From positions 5,055-13,451 of the forward strand of contig JARGNS010000043.1 of NCBI GenBank assembly GCA_029213105.1: DNA of 8,397 nt, given 5' to 3'. The notes under the pieces were generated by a model that was not told the DNA's origin, did not search any database, and was given only the letters and a program-made list of their open reading frames with translations. This DNA comes from Planctomycetota bacterium. GTDB lineage: Bacteria; Planctomycetota; PLA2; JAEUHO01. A program made the position numbers and the translations under genes. Shown piece after piece: positions 1 to 8,310 of the stretch (its first letter is position 1; each line of letters starts with the position of its first letter).

Positions 1-676
1 ACACGGCGATGCCCGGACGGGCGAGGTTGAACGCGTTGGGCAGGCTGCTCAGTGCGGCGTTGCTGGCGTGCACATGACGCCAGGGCGGAAGCAGGCCCTC
101 TTCGTCCAGATCACGCAGGACCTTGCGGAAGCGCCGCAGCTGCAGCTCGGCAAGCTTGCCGCCGTCGACGTCGACGCTCGCGAGATGCGTGGCGACACCC
201 TCCAGCCGCAGGCGGCGGGAGCGTCGGACCTCGCGGGCAATCCCGAGTGCGCGGTTGGGATGGCAGCCGAGTCGGCCCAGGCCGGTGTCGACCTTGAGGT
301 GGATGCCGACCGAGCGGCCGTGGCCCCCGACGAGTCGGCGCAGGGCGCGCACGCGATCCCCCGAGTGCACGGTTACGTGGATGTCGCCGCGGATGACGTC
401 TTCCATCTCGCCGCTGACGACGGCGCCCAGGATGATGATCGGAGCCGTGATGCCTGCGTCGCGCAGCGCGAGCGCCTCGGTCGAATCGCCCACGCCCAGC
501 GCAGCCACCCCCGCGCCGAGGAGATGCCACGAGACGGGGACCGCGCCGTGGCCGTAGGCATCCGCCTTGACGACGAGCATGAGATCCACGTCCTCGCCGA
601 CGGCAGCGCGGACCACGCCGAGGTTGTGTTCGAGCGCGCCGAGGTCGATCTCGGCCCAGGTCCGGGCGTGCAACAC
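1..676 (-). CDS. alr: Alanine racemase, N-terminal part (runs off the left edge)
   Basis: This PLP enzyme interconverts L- and D-alanine in the cytoplasm and supplies D-Ala for peptidoglycan. The 225 visible codons cover most of the TIM-barrel domain; the C-terminal beta domain lies outside the window. The PLP lysine is K37 in VVKADAYGHG. The loop KVDTGLGRLG spans 128-137, with K128 the usual carbamylated lysine and R135 the PLP-contacting arginine. The last visible stretch reads RPGIAV, as expected before the family's YG. Around residue 205 the usual ANSA phosphate-binding motif reads SNAA, so the serine is alanine. The start is a GTG one base after the tsaB stop, preceded by GAGGTGG with 6 nt spacing. 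A TTG one codon later is the alternative. The gene is very probably translated with tsaB. The family call is secure; only the start codon and the missing C-terminus are uncertain. Confidence 0.93.
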   Translation of the reverse strand, partial: MLHARTWAEIDLGALEHNLGVVRAAVGEDVDLMLVVKADAYGHGAVPVSWHLLGAGVAALGVGDSTEALALRDAGITAPIIILGAVVSGEMEDVIRGDIHVTVHSGDRVRALRRLVGGHGRSVGIHLKVDTGLGRLGCHPNRALGIAREVRRSRRLRLEGVATHLASVDVDGGKLAELQLRRFRKVLRDLDEEGLLPPWRHVHASNAALSSLPNAFNLARPGIAV

Positions 677-677
677 C

Positions 678-1346
678 TCAGTCCACCTCACCCGCCGCCT
701 TGCGCTCGGGCGCGGAGGCCTGGTGGTAGCGGGGGACGAGGTCGTGCGGCGCGCAGGTCTCGCCCCGGGCCAGGCGCGCTTCGGCCACGGCGAGGACGGC
801 GTGCACATCGGCCGTGACCGTGCGGGCCTCGCTGCCGAGGTCGAACCGCGTCGCCAGCTCCAGGGCCTCCTCGCCGACGGGGCGCGCGTCGGACGCCAGG
901 GCGGCGAGCGTCTCGCCGGGCGCCCGTGCCGGGCCCACCAGCGCGTGGCGGCTGCCCGGCGCGCCGGGGCCGAAGACGGCGTGGTAGACGGTGCCGCGGC
1001 CGGCATCCCGCAGGGCCAGGACCCTCTCCTCCGGGTCCGCGCCGGCCGCGAGGGCCGTCAGGCTGTCCACGGGCAGGGTGGGGATGCCGAGGGCGAAGGC
1101 GAGGCTCTTGGCGGTCGTCACGCCCACACGCACGCCGGTGAAGCTGCCCGGGCCGACATCCACGGCGATGGCCCGCAGATCCTCCAGGGTCTGCCCCGCC
1201 TCGGCGAGCAGCGCCTGGATGGCGGGGGCGAGCCCCCGTCCGCGCCGGGCGCCGTCCGCGAGGGCGCGGGCGCGCAGCCCGCCGTCCGGCAGGCGCAGTC
1301 CGACCGCACCGGCCGGTCCACTCGTCGCGAGGGCAAGAATCGCCAT
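678..1346 (-). CDS. tsaB: TsaB (YeaZ), partner subunit for tRNA t6A37 synthesis
   Basis: TsaB binds TsaD and TsaE and is needed for threonylcarbamoyl transfer to A37 of ANN-decoding tRNAs in the cytoplasm. The protein is 222 residues, close to the family norm of about 220-230. It carries the signature GPGSFTGVRVG at residues 65-75, followed by a helix with the family pattern. The N-terminal ASKHA strand reads LALATSG where most members have an aspartate before TS (A7 here). TsaB is not itself the catalytic subunit, so this need not matter. It has an ATG start with an AGGATGG element upstream on the minus strand, and it is followed one base later by alr. It diverges from glmM across a 65-bp gap. 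TsaD is excluded because the protein is short and lacks the metal-binding histidine motif. Confidence 0.9.
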   Translation of the reverse strand: MAILALATSGPAGAVGLRLPDGGLRARALADGARRGRGLAPAIQALLAEAGQTLEDLRAIAVDVGPGSFTGVRVGVTTAKSLAFALGIPTLPVDSLTALAAGADPEERVLALRDAGRGTVYHAVFGPGAPGSRHALVGPARAPGETLAALASDARPVGEEALELATRFDLGSEARTVTADVHAVLAVAEARLARGETCAPHDLVPRYHQASAPERKAAGEVD

Positions 1347-1411
1347 GGGTCCATCCTAGATGTCGGTTCCGAATGCCAGCGGTATAACGGCTCGCCGCCT
1401 GCGGAGACCCG
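1347..1411. promoter_or_regulatory. Divergent intergenic region between tsaB and glmM
   Basis: These 65 bp must hold the start signals for the leftward tsaB-alr pair and for rightward glmM, unless glmM is read from further left. On the plus strand TATAAC at 1383-1388 matches a -10 box in five of six positions and lies 23 bp before the glmM ATG. No convincing -35 is seen 16-18 bp upstream. CGGAGA around 1401-1406 is a plausible glmM ribosome-binding site. On the minus strand AGGATGG near 1350-1357 can serve tsaB. The promoter call is a motif match only. Confidence 0.35.
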
Positions 1412-2773
1412 ATGCCCGACCCCGCCACGCCCCAACTGTTCGGAACCGACGGCGTGCGGGACGTCGCCGGCCAGGGCCGCCTGGCGGCCGAGCGCGTCGT
1501 GGCCCTCGGCCGCGCCCTCGCGCGCTTCGCCCTGGGCCGCAGCGCCAGCCACCGGGTGCTGCTCGCGCGGGACCCACGGCCAAGCGGTCCGGAGGTGTCG
1601 GGCCTGCTCGCCACCGCCATGACCACCGAGGGGGCGGAGGTCATCGATGGGGGCGTCCTGCCGTCCCCGGCGCTGGCCTGGTTGACGGCCGACGGCGACT
1701 TCGCGCTCGGCTGCGCGATCAGCGCGTCCCACAACCCCGCGGACTACAACGGCATCAAGCCGTTCCTCGCCGACGGGCGCAAGCTCTCGATCGCCGAGGA
1801 GCTTGCGGTCGAGGCCATGCTCACGACCACGGCGCAGGCGGCCGCACCCGGTGAGGCGCTGACCAACGACGCCCTGGGCCATCGCTACGTGGCGGCCACG
1901 GTGAAGGCCCTCGAAGCCGGCGGCCGCCTCGACGGGGTCCGGCTTGCCGTCGACCTGAGTGCCGGCGCCGCCACGGCGACCGCCCCGACGGCGCTGGCCG
2001 CCCTGGGGGTCGAGGCCACCTACCTGCATGCGGCGGGCACCCGGGCCATCAACGACGGCTGCGGGACCGAGAACCCCGCGGCGTGGTTGAACGCCGTGCG
2101 TGCGGGCGGGCTCGACGGCGGCCTGGCCTTCGACGGCGATGCCGATCGTGTCCTGGTGGCCGACGAGACCGGGGCGTTGCTCGACGGCGACGACCTGCTG
2201 GCCATCCTCGCGGCCGACGCGCTCGCCGGCGACGGCGTGCCCGGGGGCTGCGTCGTGGCCACCATCATGGCGAACATGGGACTGCAGGAGTTCCTGGCGG
2301 AACGCGAGGTGGAGCTGGTGCGTGCGTCGGTGGGGGACCGCAACGTCGCCGCCTTGATGCGTGCACGCGGTGCGCACCTCGGCGGCGAGCCGGCCGGGCA
2401 CGTCGTGCTGCCGCGCACCGATCTCCCGGGGCGCCACGTGCTCATCGGGGATGGCCTCTTTGCCGGGGTTCGTGTCCTGCAGGCCGCCCGACGACTCGGC
2501 CAGCCGCTCTCCGTCCTGCGTGCCCTGCGCCCGCGTCGCCCCCAGCTGCTCGTGAACGTCCGGATGCAGACCCGGCGCGCGCTCGATGCGTGGCCCGCCT
2601 TCGAGGCCGCACGCGCCGCCCAGGAGGCGCGCCTCGGGGCGCAGGGCCGCTTCGTGATCCGCTACAGCGGTACGGAGCCCCTGCTGCGGATCATGGCCGA
2701 GGGGCATGACGAGGCCCTCGTGCGCGAGGCGGTCGAGGCCCTGGCGGCCGTGGCGCGGGCCGAGGCGGAGTAG
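1412..2773 (+). CDS. glmM: Phosphoglucosamine mutase GlmM
   Basis: GlmM converts glucosamine-6-phosphate to glucosamine-1-phosphate, the precursor of UDP-GlcNAc for peptidoglycan and LPS. The 453 residues match the family length of about 445-460. All four alpha-D-phosphohexomutase landmarks are present. They are the N-terminal FGTDGVR (10-16), the phosphoserine loop ISASHNP with S106, the Mg loop DGDADR (241-246), and the C-terminal phosphate loop RYSGTEP (417-423). The sugar-binding loop is GGEPAGH (324-330) rather than the usual GGEQSGH or GGExSGH, so the serine is alanine. The FGTDGVR start and length favour GlmM over phosphomannomutase. It is the only plus-strand gene here and converges on ybbR, 40 bp away. 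In Firmicutes glmM follows cdaA-ybbR collinearly and GlmM protein inhibits CdaA. Confidence 0.93.
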   Translation: MPDPATPQLFGTDGVRDVAGQGRLAAERVVALGRALARFALGRSASHRVLLARDPRPSGPEVSGLLATAMTTEGAEVIDGGVLPSPALAWLTADGDFALGCAISASHNPADYNGIKPFLADGRKLSIAEELAVEAMLTTTAQAAAPGEALTNDALGHRYVAATVKALEAGGRLDGVRLAVDLSAGAATATAPTALAALGVEATYLHAAGTRAINDGCGTENPAAWLNAVRAGGLDGGLAFDGDADRVLVADETGALLDGDDLLAILAADALAGDGVPGGCVVATIMANMGLQEFLAEREVELVRASVGDRNVAALMRARGAHLGGEPAGHVVLPRTDLPGRHVLIGDGLFAGVRVLQAARRLGQPLSVLRALRPRRPQLLVNVRMQTRRALDAWPAFEAARAAQEARLGAQGRFVIRYSGTEPLLRIMAEGHDEALVREAVEALAAVARAEAE

Positions 2774-2777
2774 ACCG

Positions 2778-2798
2778 GCGGGACGCGACGTCGCCCGC
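2778..2798. terminator. Possible hairpin between convergent glmM and ybbR
   Basis: GCGGG at 2778-2782 pairs with CCCGC at 2794-2798, five base bits of stem around an 11-nt interior that itself contains GACGTC. It sits five bases after the glmM stop in a tail-to-tail gap, where a shared terminator would be expected. There is no T-tract on either strand, so it is not a classical intrinsic terminator. Rho-dependent ending is equally possible. Confidence 0.25.
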
Positions 2799-2828
2799 TA
2801 GCCGTCCCTCTTGCTAGCCATCCTTGCT
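2797..2828 (-). repeat. Imperfect tandem duplication spanning the ybbR stop codon
   Basis: Read on the minus strand, a 13-nt unit AGCAAGGATGGCT (2828-2816) is followed at once by a 16-nt unit AGCAAGAGGGACGGCT (2815-2800) and then by another AGC. The second unit differs by a 3-nt insertion and one substitution. The TAG stop of ybbR is formed across the first unit boundary (T of unit 1 plus AG of unit 2). The two GCTAGC hexamers (2797-2802 and 2813-2818) are also self-complementary and could form a 6-bp stem with a 10-nt loop. Confidence 0.6.
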
Positions 2829-4091
2829 GCGCAGGCCGAGCTTGAGGAAGAACTGGTCCTCGCCCTTGGCGGGGTCCGGCACGAAGCGCACGCCGCGCCG
2901 CACCCAGTCGGTGTTCAGGGGGACCCACACGATGTTGGCGCGTACGCCCTTGCGCGTGCGCTCGTCCGGCGCACCCATCGTGGAAGCCTTGGGCCAGCCC
3001 TTGTCCGGACGGGACACCCAGATGGCCCAGTCCCACAGCTCGGGCGCCTTCTCGATCTCGGCCAGCGCGTCGGCCGGACCGGAGAGCTTGCCCTTGAACG
3101 TCAGCGGGACGATCTCGCGCACGATCTCGTCGGGGGCCTGCCCCTCGAAGTCCCAGGTGAAGTCGGGGTGCAGCAGCACCTCCAGGCGCCCCGTGAACGC
3201 CCGGGCCTCGACGCGCTCGAGCACGAGCTTGGCGGTGACGCGCTCGAGCGGGAGGTTGCTGCGGAACTGCGCGACGCGGGTCTGCTCGGCCGGATCGTTC
3301 GTGGTGCGATCCTGCTCGGCCGCAGCCCAGCCGTTGAACGAGAGCTCGAAGGTCTGCAGCTTCCCCAGCGGAAGGGGGGTGGCTTCGAGCAGGGGCCGCA
3401 GATCGAGGGCGTCGGGCGTCATGGCCAGGGTCTGTTCACCCGCGGCGAACACCGCGCGCGGGGCGCGGAACTCCAGGAAGGCCTTGCTGAGCTTGATGTC
3501 CGCGGCGGCGGAGGTGTCGGGGTCGAGCACACGCAGGACATAGCCGAGCGCGGCGAGTGCCTGTGTGTCGGGGATGGTCGGCGGACGGGCGATGTTGACC
3601 TGCTGGACGCCTTCGATCTTGTAGACGCGGCCGGGGGGCATCTTGGCCCGCAGGCCGATGTCCGAGGCGTTGTCGACCGGCCAGAGCCAGGCATCGCGGC
3701 TGCTGCTGATGGCGCGGCTGGCGTCCTTGCCGACCTCCGGGTTCACCTGCAGGCGCAGCACGGGGATGCCGCCGCCCGCCTTGGTCAACGCGGCGTGGAT
3801 GGCGTGGCGCTCGCGCTCCGAGCAGTTCATCTCGAGGGTGACGCGGGTGTCGGGCTGGTTGAGCACCGCGCCGATGCGCTCGGCGTCCTGGCCGGCGATC
3901 ACGAGCTCGACGCGCACGTCCTCGACCTGCAGCTCGCTGATGACCTGGGAGCTCGTGATCTCCCAGATGATGATCGCCATGACGGCGGCCAGGATCAGCA
4001 GACCCCACTCCTGGAACAGCCACCCATGCCAGGTCAGGTGGCGATCGCTGTCGAGGGCGGGACGGTCGGTCTGGGGCGGAGGCGCCTTCAC
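2814..4091 (-). CDS. ybbR: YbbR/CdaR-like membrane-anchored protein
   Basis: This is a 425-residue protein with a short basic N-terminus, one hydrophobic segment at about residues 29-45 (GLLILAAVMAIIIW) and a long extracytoplasmic part. The segment ending in an aromatic residue, then a strand like VEDVRVELVIAG, is the layout of YbbR proteins, whose small beta repeats follow a single TM helix. The repeats are diverged enough that I cannot delimit them by eye, so the call leans on topology and position. In Firmicutes YbbR (CdaR) is the partner and modulator of the c-di-AMP synthase CdaA. The start is a GTG one base after the cdaA stop, with AGGAGAAGGAG just upstream. An in-frame upstream start at 4133 would overlap cdaA and encode a poor arginine-rich leader. 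Tight coupling to cdaA supports joint function in the membrane. Confidence 0.75.
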   Translation of the reverse strand: MKAPPPQTDRPALDSDRHLTWHGWLFQEWGLLILAAVMAIIIWEITSSQVISELQVEDVRVELVIAGQDAERIGAVLNQPDTRVTLEMNCSERERHAIHAALTKAGGGIPVLRLQVNPEVGKDASRAISSSRDAWLWPVDNASDIGLRAKMPPGRVYKIEGVQQVNIARPPTIPDTQALAALGYVLRVLDPDTSAAADIKLSKAFLEFRAPRAVFAAGEQTLAMTPDALDLRPLLEATPLPLGKLQTFELSFNGWAAAEQDRTTNDPAEQTRVAQFRSNLPLERVTAKLVLERVEARAFTGRLEVLLHPDFTWDFEGQAPDEIVREIVPLTFKGKLSGPADALAEIEKAPELWDWAIWVSRPDKGWPKASTMGAPDERTRKGVRANIVWVPLNTDWVRRGVRFVPDPAKGEDQFFLKLGLRSKDG

Positions 4092-4092
4092 G

Positions 4093-4911
4093 TCACTCCT
4101 TCTCCTGGGGGGCAAGCCCCGACTTCTCGGCAAACACGACGCTCAGGTACGCGCGCATCCACTCCCAGTCTTCGACCGTGTCCATCTCGCCGCGCTCGAC
4201 GAGGTGGACGTCGCCGCGCTCTTCCGAGACGACGAGGACGACGGCGTCGCTCTGCTCGCTCAAGCCGATGGCTGCCCGGTGGCGTGTGCCATAGTCGCGG
4301 GCGAGTTGGGGACGCTCGGTCAGCGGCAGGAGGCAGCCGGCCGCCGCGATGCGCTCCCCGCGCACGATCAGGGCCCCGTCGTGCAGGACCGTGTGCGTGC
4401 TGAAGATCGTGTCGAGGGTCTCGGCGCGGATGATCGCGTCCATGGGCACGCCCGTGTCCATGTAGCTGGTGAGGTCGATGTTGCGCTCGAAGGCGAAGAT
4501 GGCGCCGATGTTGCGGTCGGCGAACTGGCGGCAGGCGCGGATGACCTCGTCCACCGGCTTCATCTGCTCCGGTCGGGCGCGGCGCGGGCCGAGCAGGCGT
4601 CGCAGGAACCCGACGTTGCCGAGGCGCGCCAGACCGTGGCGCAGCTCCATCTGGAACGTGACCACCAGGGCCAGTACGAACACGGGGAAGCTCGCAGCCA
4701 GGATCGCGTTCAGGACGTCGAGCTTGAGGCTCTTGAGCACGAGGAAGAGCCCCAGGATCACGATCCAGAGGAGCATCGCGGGGCCCTTGAAGATGCCGCC
4801 GGCGATCGTCCGCCGCAGGAAGCGCAGCAGGAGGTAGATCGCCGCGAACAGGAGGCCCAACTCGACCCAGTTCTTGAAGATCATGTCGTTCAGGATCGCG
4901 GGCGCGGGCAT
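4093..4911 (-). CDS. cdaA: Diadenylate cyclase CdaA (c-di-AMP synthase)
   Basis: CdaA condenses two ATP into c-di-AMP, a messenger tied to potassium, turgor and cell-wall homeostasis. The 272 residues equal the usual CdaA length (about 273). Three hydrophobic segments lie at about 16-29, 45-60 and 70-87, as expected for the membrane-bound CdaA class and unlike DisA. The cytoplasmic DAC domain carries both signatures: DGA at 178-180 and RHR at 210-212. It continues with GLSEQSDAVVLVVSEERG (216-233), another hallmark of the family. It looks catalytically intact. The chosen ATG at 4911 gives the family length. Upstream codons to 5043 overlap folP and read as arginine-rich shadow. An ATG at 4884 would trim the N-terminus and has no ribosome-binding site. 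It lies between folP (34-nt gap) and ybbR (1-nt gap), and an inverted repeat covers its ribosome-binding region. Confidence 0.94.
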   Translation of the reverse strand: MPAPAILNDMIFKNWVELGLLFAAIYLLLRFLRRTIAGGIFKGPAMLLWIVILGLFLVLKSLKLDVLNAILAASFPVFVLALVVTFQMELRHGLARLGNVGFLRRLLGPRRARPEQMKPVDEVIRACRQFADRNIGAIFAFERNIDLTSYMDTGVPMDAIIRAETLDTIFSTHTVLHDGALIVRGERIAAAGCLLPLTERPQLARDYGTRHRAAIGLSEQSDAVVLVVSEERGDVHLVERGEMDTVEDWEWMRAYLSVVFAEKSGLAPQEKE

Positions 4912-4915
4912 CGTT

Positions 4916-4936
4916 CCGATCGTACCCGTCGATCGG
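4916..4936 (-). promoter_or_regulatory. Perfect 7-bp inverted repeat just upstream of cdaA
   Basis: On the minus strand CCGATCG (4936-4930), a 7-nt loop, and CGATCGG (4922-4916) form a perfect stem that ends four bases before the cdaA ATG. The only Shine-Dalgarno-like bases for cdaA (CGGAA) begin inside the right arm, so the folded RNA would hide them. The folP stop is about ten bases upstream of the stem, close enough for a terminating ribosome to disturb it. A translation-coupling switch is inference. Because CGATCG is itself palindromic, a paired protein-binding site is another reading. Confidence 0.45.
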
Positions 4937-4945
4937 GCGACACGC

Positions 4946-5731
4946 TCAACGGATCTGCGTGAACACCGCCAGGATGTCGCGGGTCTCGCGCACGTCGTGG
5001 ACGCGCACCGCGGCGACGCCCGCCTCGAGCGCCCGGAGCGCACAGGCCAGGGAGCCCGCCAGCCGGTCCGCCGCCTCCGTCTGGCCCGTCAAGGAGCCGA
5101 GGAACGACTTGCGGGACGCGCCCAGCAGCACGGGGCGACCCATGCGCACGAACGCCTCCAGATCCCGTAGCAAGGTGAGGTTGTGGTCGAGGGTCTTGCC
5201 GAACCCGATGCCCGGGTCGATCCACACCCGGGCGGCATCCACACCCGCCGCGAGGGCCGCGTGGGCCCGGGCCTCGAGGTACGCCGCGACCTCGGCCGTG
5301 ACGTCGTCGTAGGCCGGCTCGGACTGCATGGTCTCGGGCGTGCCACGCATGTGCATGAGGACCAGGCCAGCGCCGTGGCGCGCGACGACGTCGAGCATGG
5401 CCGGGTCGGCCGCCCCGCTGACGTCGTTGACGATCGTGGCCCCGGCCCCCAGGGCGGCGTCGGCCACGGCGGCGTGGCGCGTGTCGATGCTCAGGATCAT
5501 CTCGGGCAAGGCGGCGGCGAGCCCTTCGAGGACGGGCACGACCCGGTCGATCTCCTCGGCGTGGCCAACGGGGGCCGCGCCGGGGCGGGTGCTCTCGCCG
5601 CCGATGTCGAGAACGTGGGCGCCGTCGGCGGCGAGGGCCTCGCCGTGCGCGATGGCGCGCGCGGCTTCCAGGAAGCGACCGCCGTCGCTGAAGCTATCGG
5701 GCGTGACGTTGACGATGCCCCAGATCTGCAT
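4946..5731 (-). CDS. folP: Dihydropteroate synthase FolP
   Basis: FolP condenses p-aminobenzoate with 6-hydroxymethyl-7,8-dihydropterin diphosphate in cytoplasmic folate synthesis and is the target of sulfonamides. The 261 residues are at the shorter end of the usual 260-285. The TIM-barrel motifs appear in order: NVTPDSFSDGG (8-18), DIGGESTRPG (42-51), SIDT (81-84), NDVSG (102-106), the helix start LMHMRG (125-130), DPGIGFGKT (172-180), SRKSF (206-210) and VRVHDV (242-247). All look intact. The ATG at 5731 is chosen because the protein then begins one residue before the first strand. The upstream frame runs back inside ftsH and reads as arginine-rich shadow. It starts 28 nt after ftsH and precedes cdaA. 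The ftsH-folP order matches E. coli. Confidence 0.95.
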   Translation of the reverse strand: MQIWGIVNVTPDSFSDGGRFLEAARAIAHGEALAADGAHVLDIGGESTRPGAAPVGHAEEIDRVVPVLEGLAAALPEMILSIDTRHAAVADAALGAGATIVNDVSGAADPAMLDVVARHGAGLVLMHMRGTPETMQSEPAYDDVTAEVAAYLEARAHAALAAGVDAARVWIDPGIGFGKTLDHNLTLLRDLEAFVRMGRPVLLGASRKSFLGSLTGQTEAADRLAGSLACALRALEAGVAAVRVHDVRETRDILAVFTQIR

Positions 5732-5759
5732 GATCGGTTGGCCGTCCCGGCCCGTGGGC

Positions 5760-7763
<2,004 letters not shown>

Positions 7764-7820
7764 GGGCACGTCCGGAGTCTATGCGATGGCGGGGCGGCCT
7801 GGGTGGTTTCGCGCCCGCGT

Positions 7821-7855
7821 GGGGGGATCGGGGCCGGGGCCCGGAGGAGGGGGGG
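7821..7855 (+). other. G-rich tract with quadruplex potential in the lptE-ftsH gap
   Basis: Within the 95-bp gap after lptE, the plus strand has G-runs at 7821-7826 (6), 7830-7833 (4), 7836-7839 (4) and 7849-7855 (7). The first three are separated by ATC and CC; the last loop is nine bases and contains GG doublets. The leftward transcript carries the C-rich complement, so any quadruplex would form in the DNA template strand rather than the mRNA. I see no clear promoter in this gap. Confidence 0.45.
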
Positions 7856-7858
7856 CTA

Positions 7859-8310
7859 CTAGAAGGGGCGCTCGAGGACCTGGGCGACCTGCTCCGCGAG
7901 GCCGTGGTGGCCACGCGCGAGCGGCGCACGACCCGGCCCGTGGCCCGTTCCGTGACCACGACCTCGAGCCAGCCGGCGAGGCGCTTCTGGATGACGCTGC
8001 CGTCCTCGCGGTCGAGGACCGTCGGGACCTCGTCGGCCCGCATGTGGCCCGTGAGGATGAGGTCGGCGTCATGCACGCCGCCGAAGCCGAGGTTGGTGCG
8101 GGCCCGGATCTCCTGGGCGACCTGCTGGCTGAGTTGCAGCTCCAGGTCGCGCCGGAAGCCCGTGTTCGTGAACGGCACGACCGCGATCGTGCGTGCGTTC
8201 GGGAAGTCCGTCAGGCGCTTCGTGCTGTAGCCGCTGCAGGCCGACGCCAGCAGGCTGACCGGCAGGGTCAGGAGCAGGCAGCCCAGCAGGGCGAGGCGGC
8301 CGCGGCTCAC
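7859..8310 (-). CDS. lptE: LptE-like LPS-assembly lipoprotein with an apparent frameshift near the 3' end
   Basis: LptE plugs the LptD barrel in the outer membrane during LPS insertion. From the GTG at 8310 the protein has a signal peptide ending LLASAC (lipid cysteine C25), then CSGYS, TIAVVPFTN (41-49), an amphipathic helix LELQLSQQVAQEIRARTN and ADLILTGHM (82-90). It continues with a strand running to TERATGRVVRR, all in the LptE order. After about residue 132 this frame becomes Arg/Ser/Pro-rich and would run on into ftsH. The frame reached by a -1 shift instead gives HHGLAEQVAQVLERPF and a double TAG at 7861-7856, a typical LptE C-terminal helix. The joined product would be about 150 residues, somewhat short, so a small deletion is possible. 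It may be a real mutation or a sequencing error. The start overlaps the preceding stop (GTGA), and GGA sits 7 nt before it. Confidence 0.65.

Noticed and set aside
68..817. Plus-strand open frames opposite alr and tsaB.
   Set aside because: The minus strand encodes clear alanine racemase and TsaB motifs over the same bases.
1118..2707. A 529-codon minus-strand frame antisense to glmM.
   Set aside because: GlmM on the plus strand has all four active-site loops; the antisense product is Gly/Arg/His-rich noise.
4092..4133. A ybbR start at 4133.
   Set aside because: It overlaps cdaA, while the GTG at 4091 has a strong ribosome-binding site directly upstream.
2811..4403. A 530-codon plus-strand frame antisense to ybbR and the 3' part of cdaA, in line with glmM.
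   Set aside because: The composition is typical antisense shadow, and cdaA on the other strand carries intact catalytic motifs. No family is recognisable.
4912..5043. A longer N-terminus for cdaA starting inside folP.
   Set aside because: The added 44 residues are Arg/Ser/Cys-rich, overlap folP coding sequence, and exceed the normal CdaA length.
7859..7940. Programmed -1 ribosomal frameshifting in lptE.
   Set aside because: No slippery heptamer of the X XXY YYZ type is present around the transition, and this family is not known to use recoding. Mutation or sequence error is simpler.
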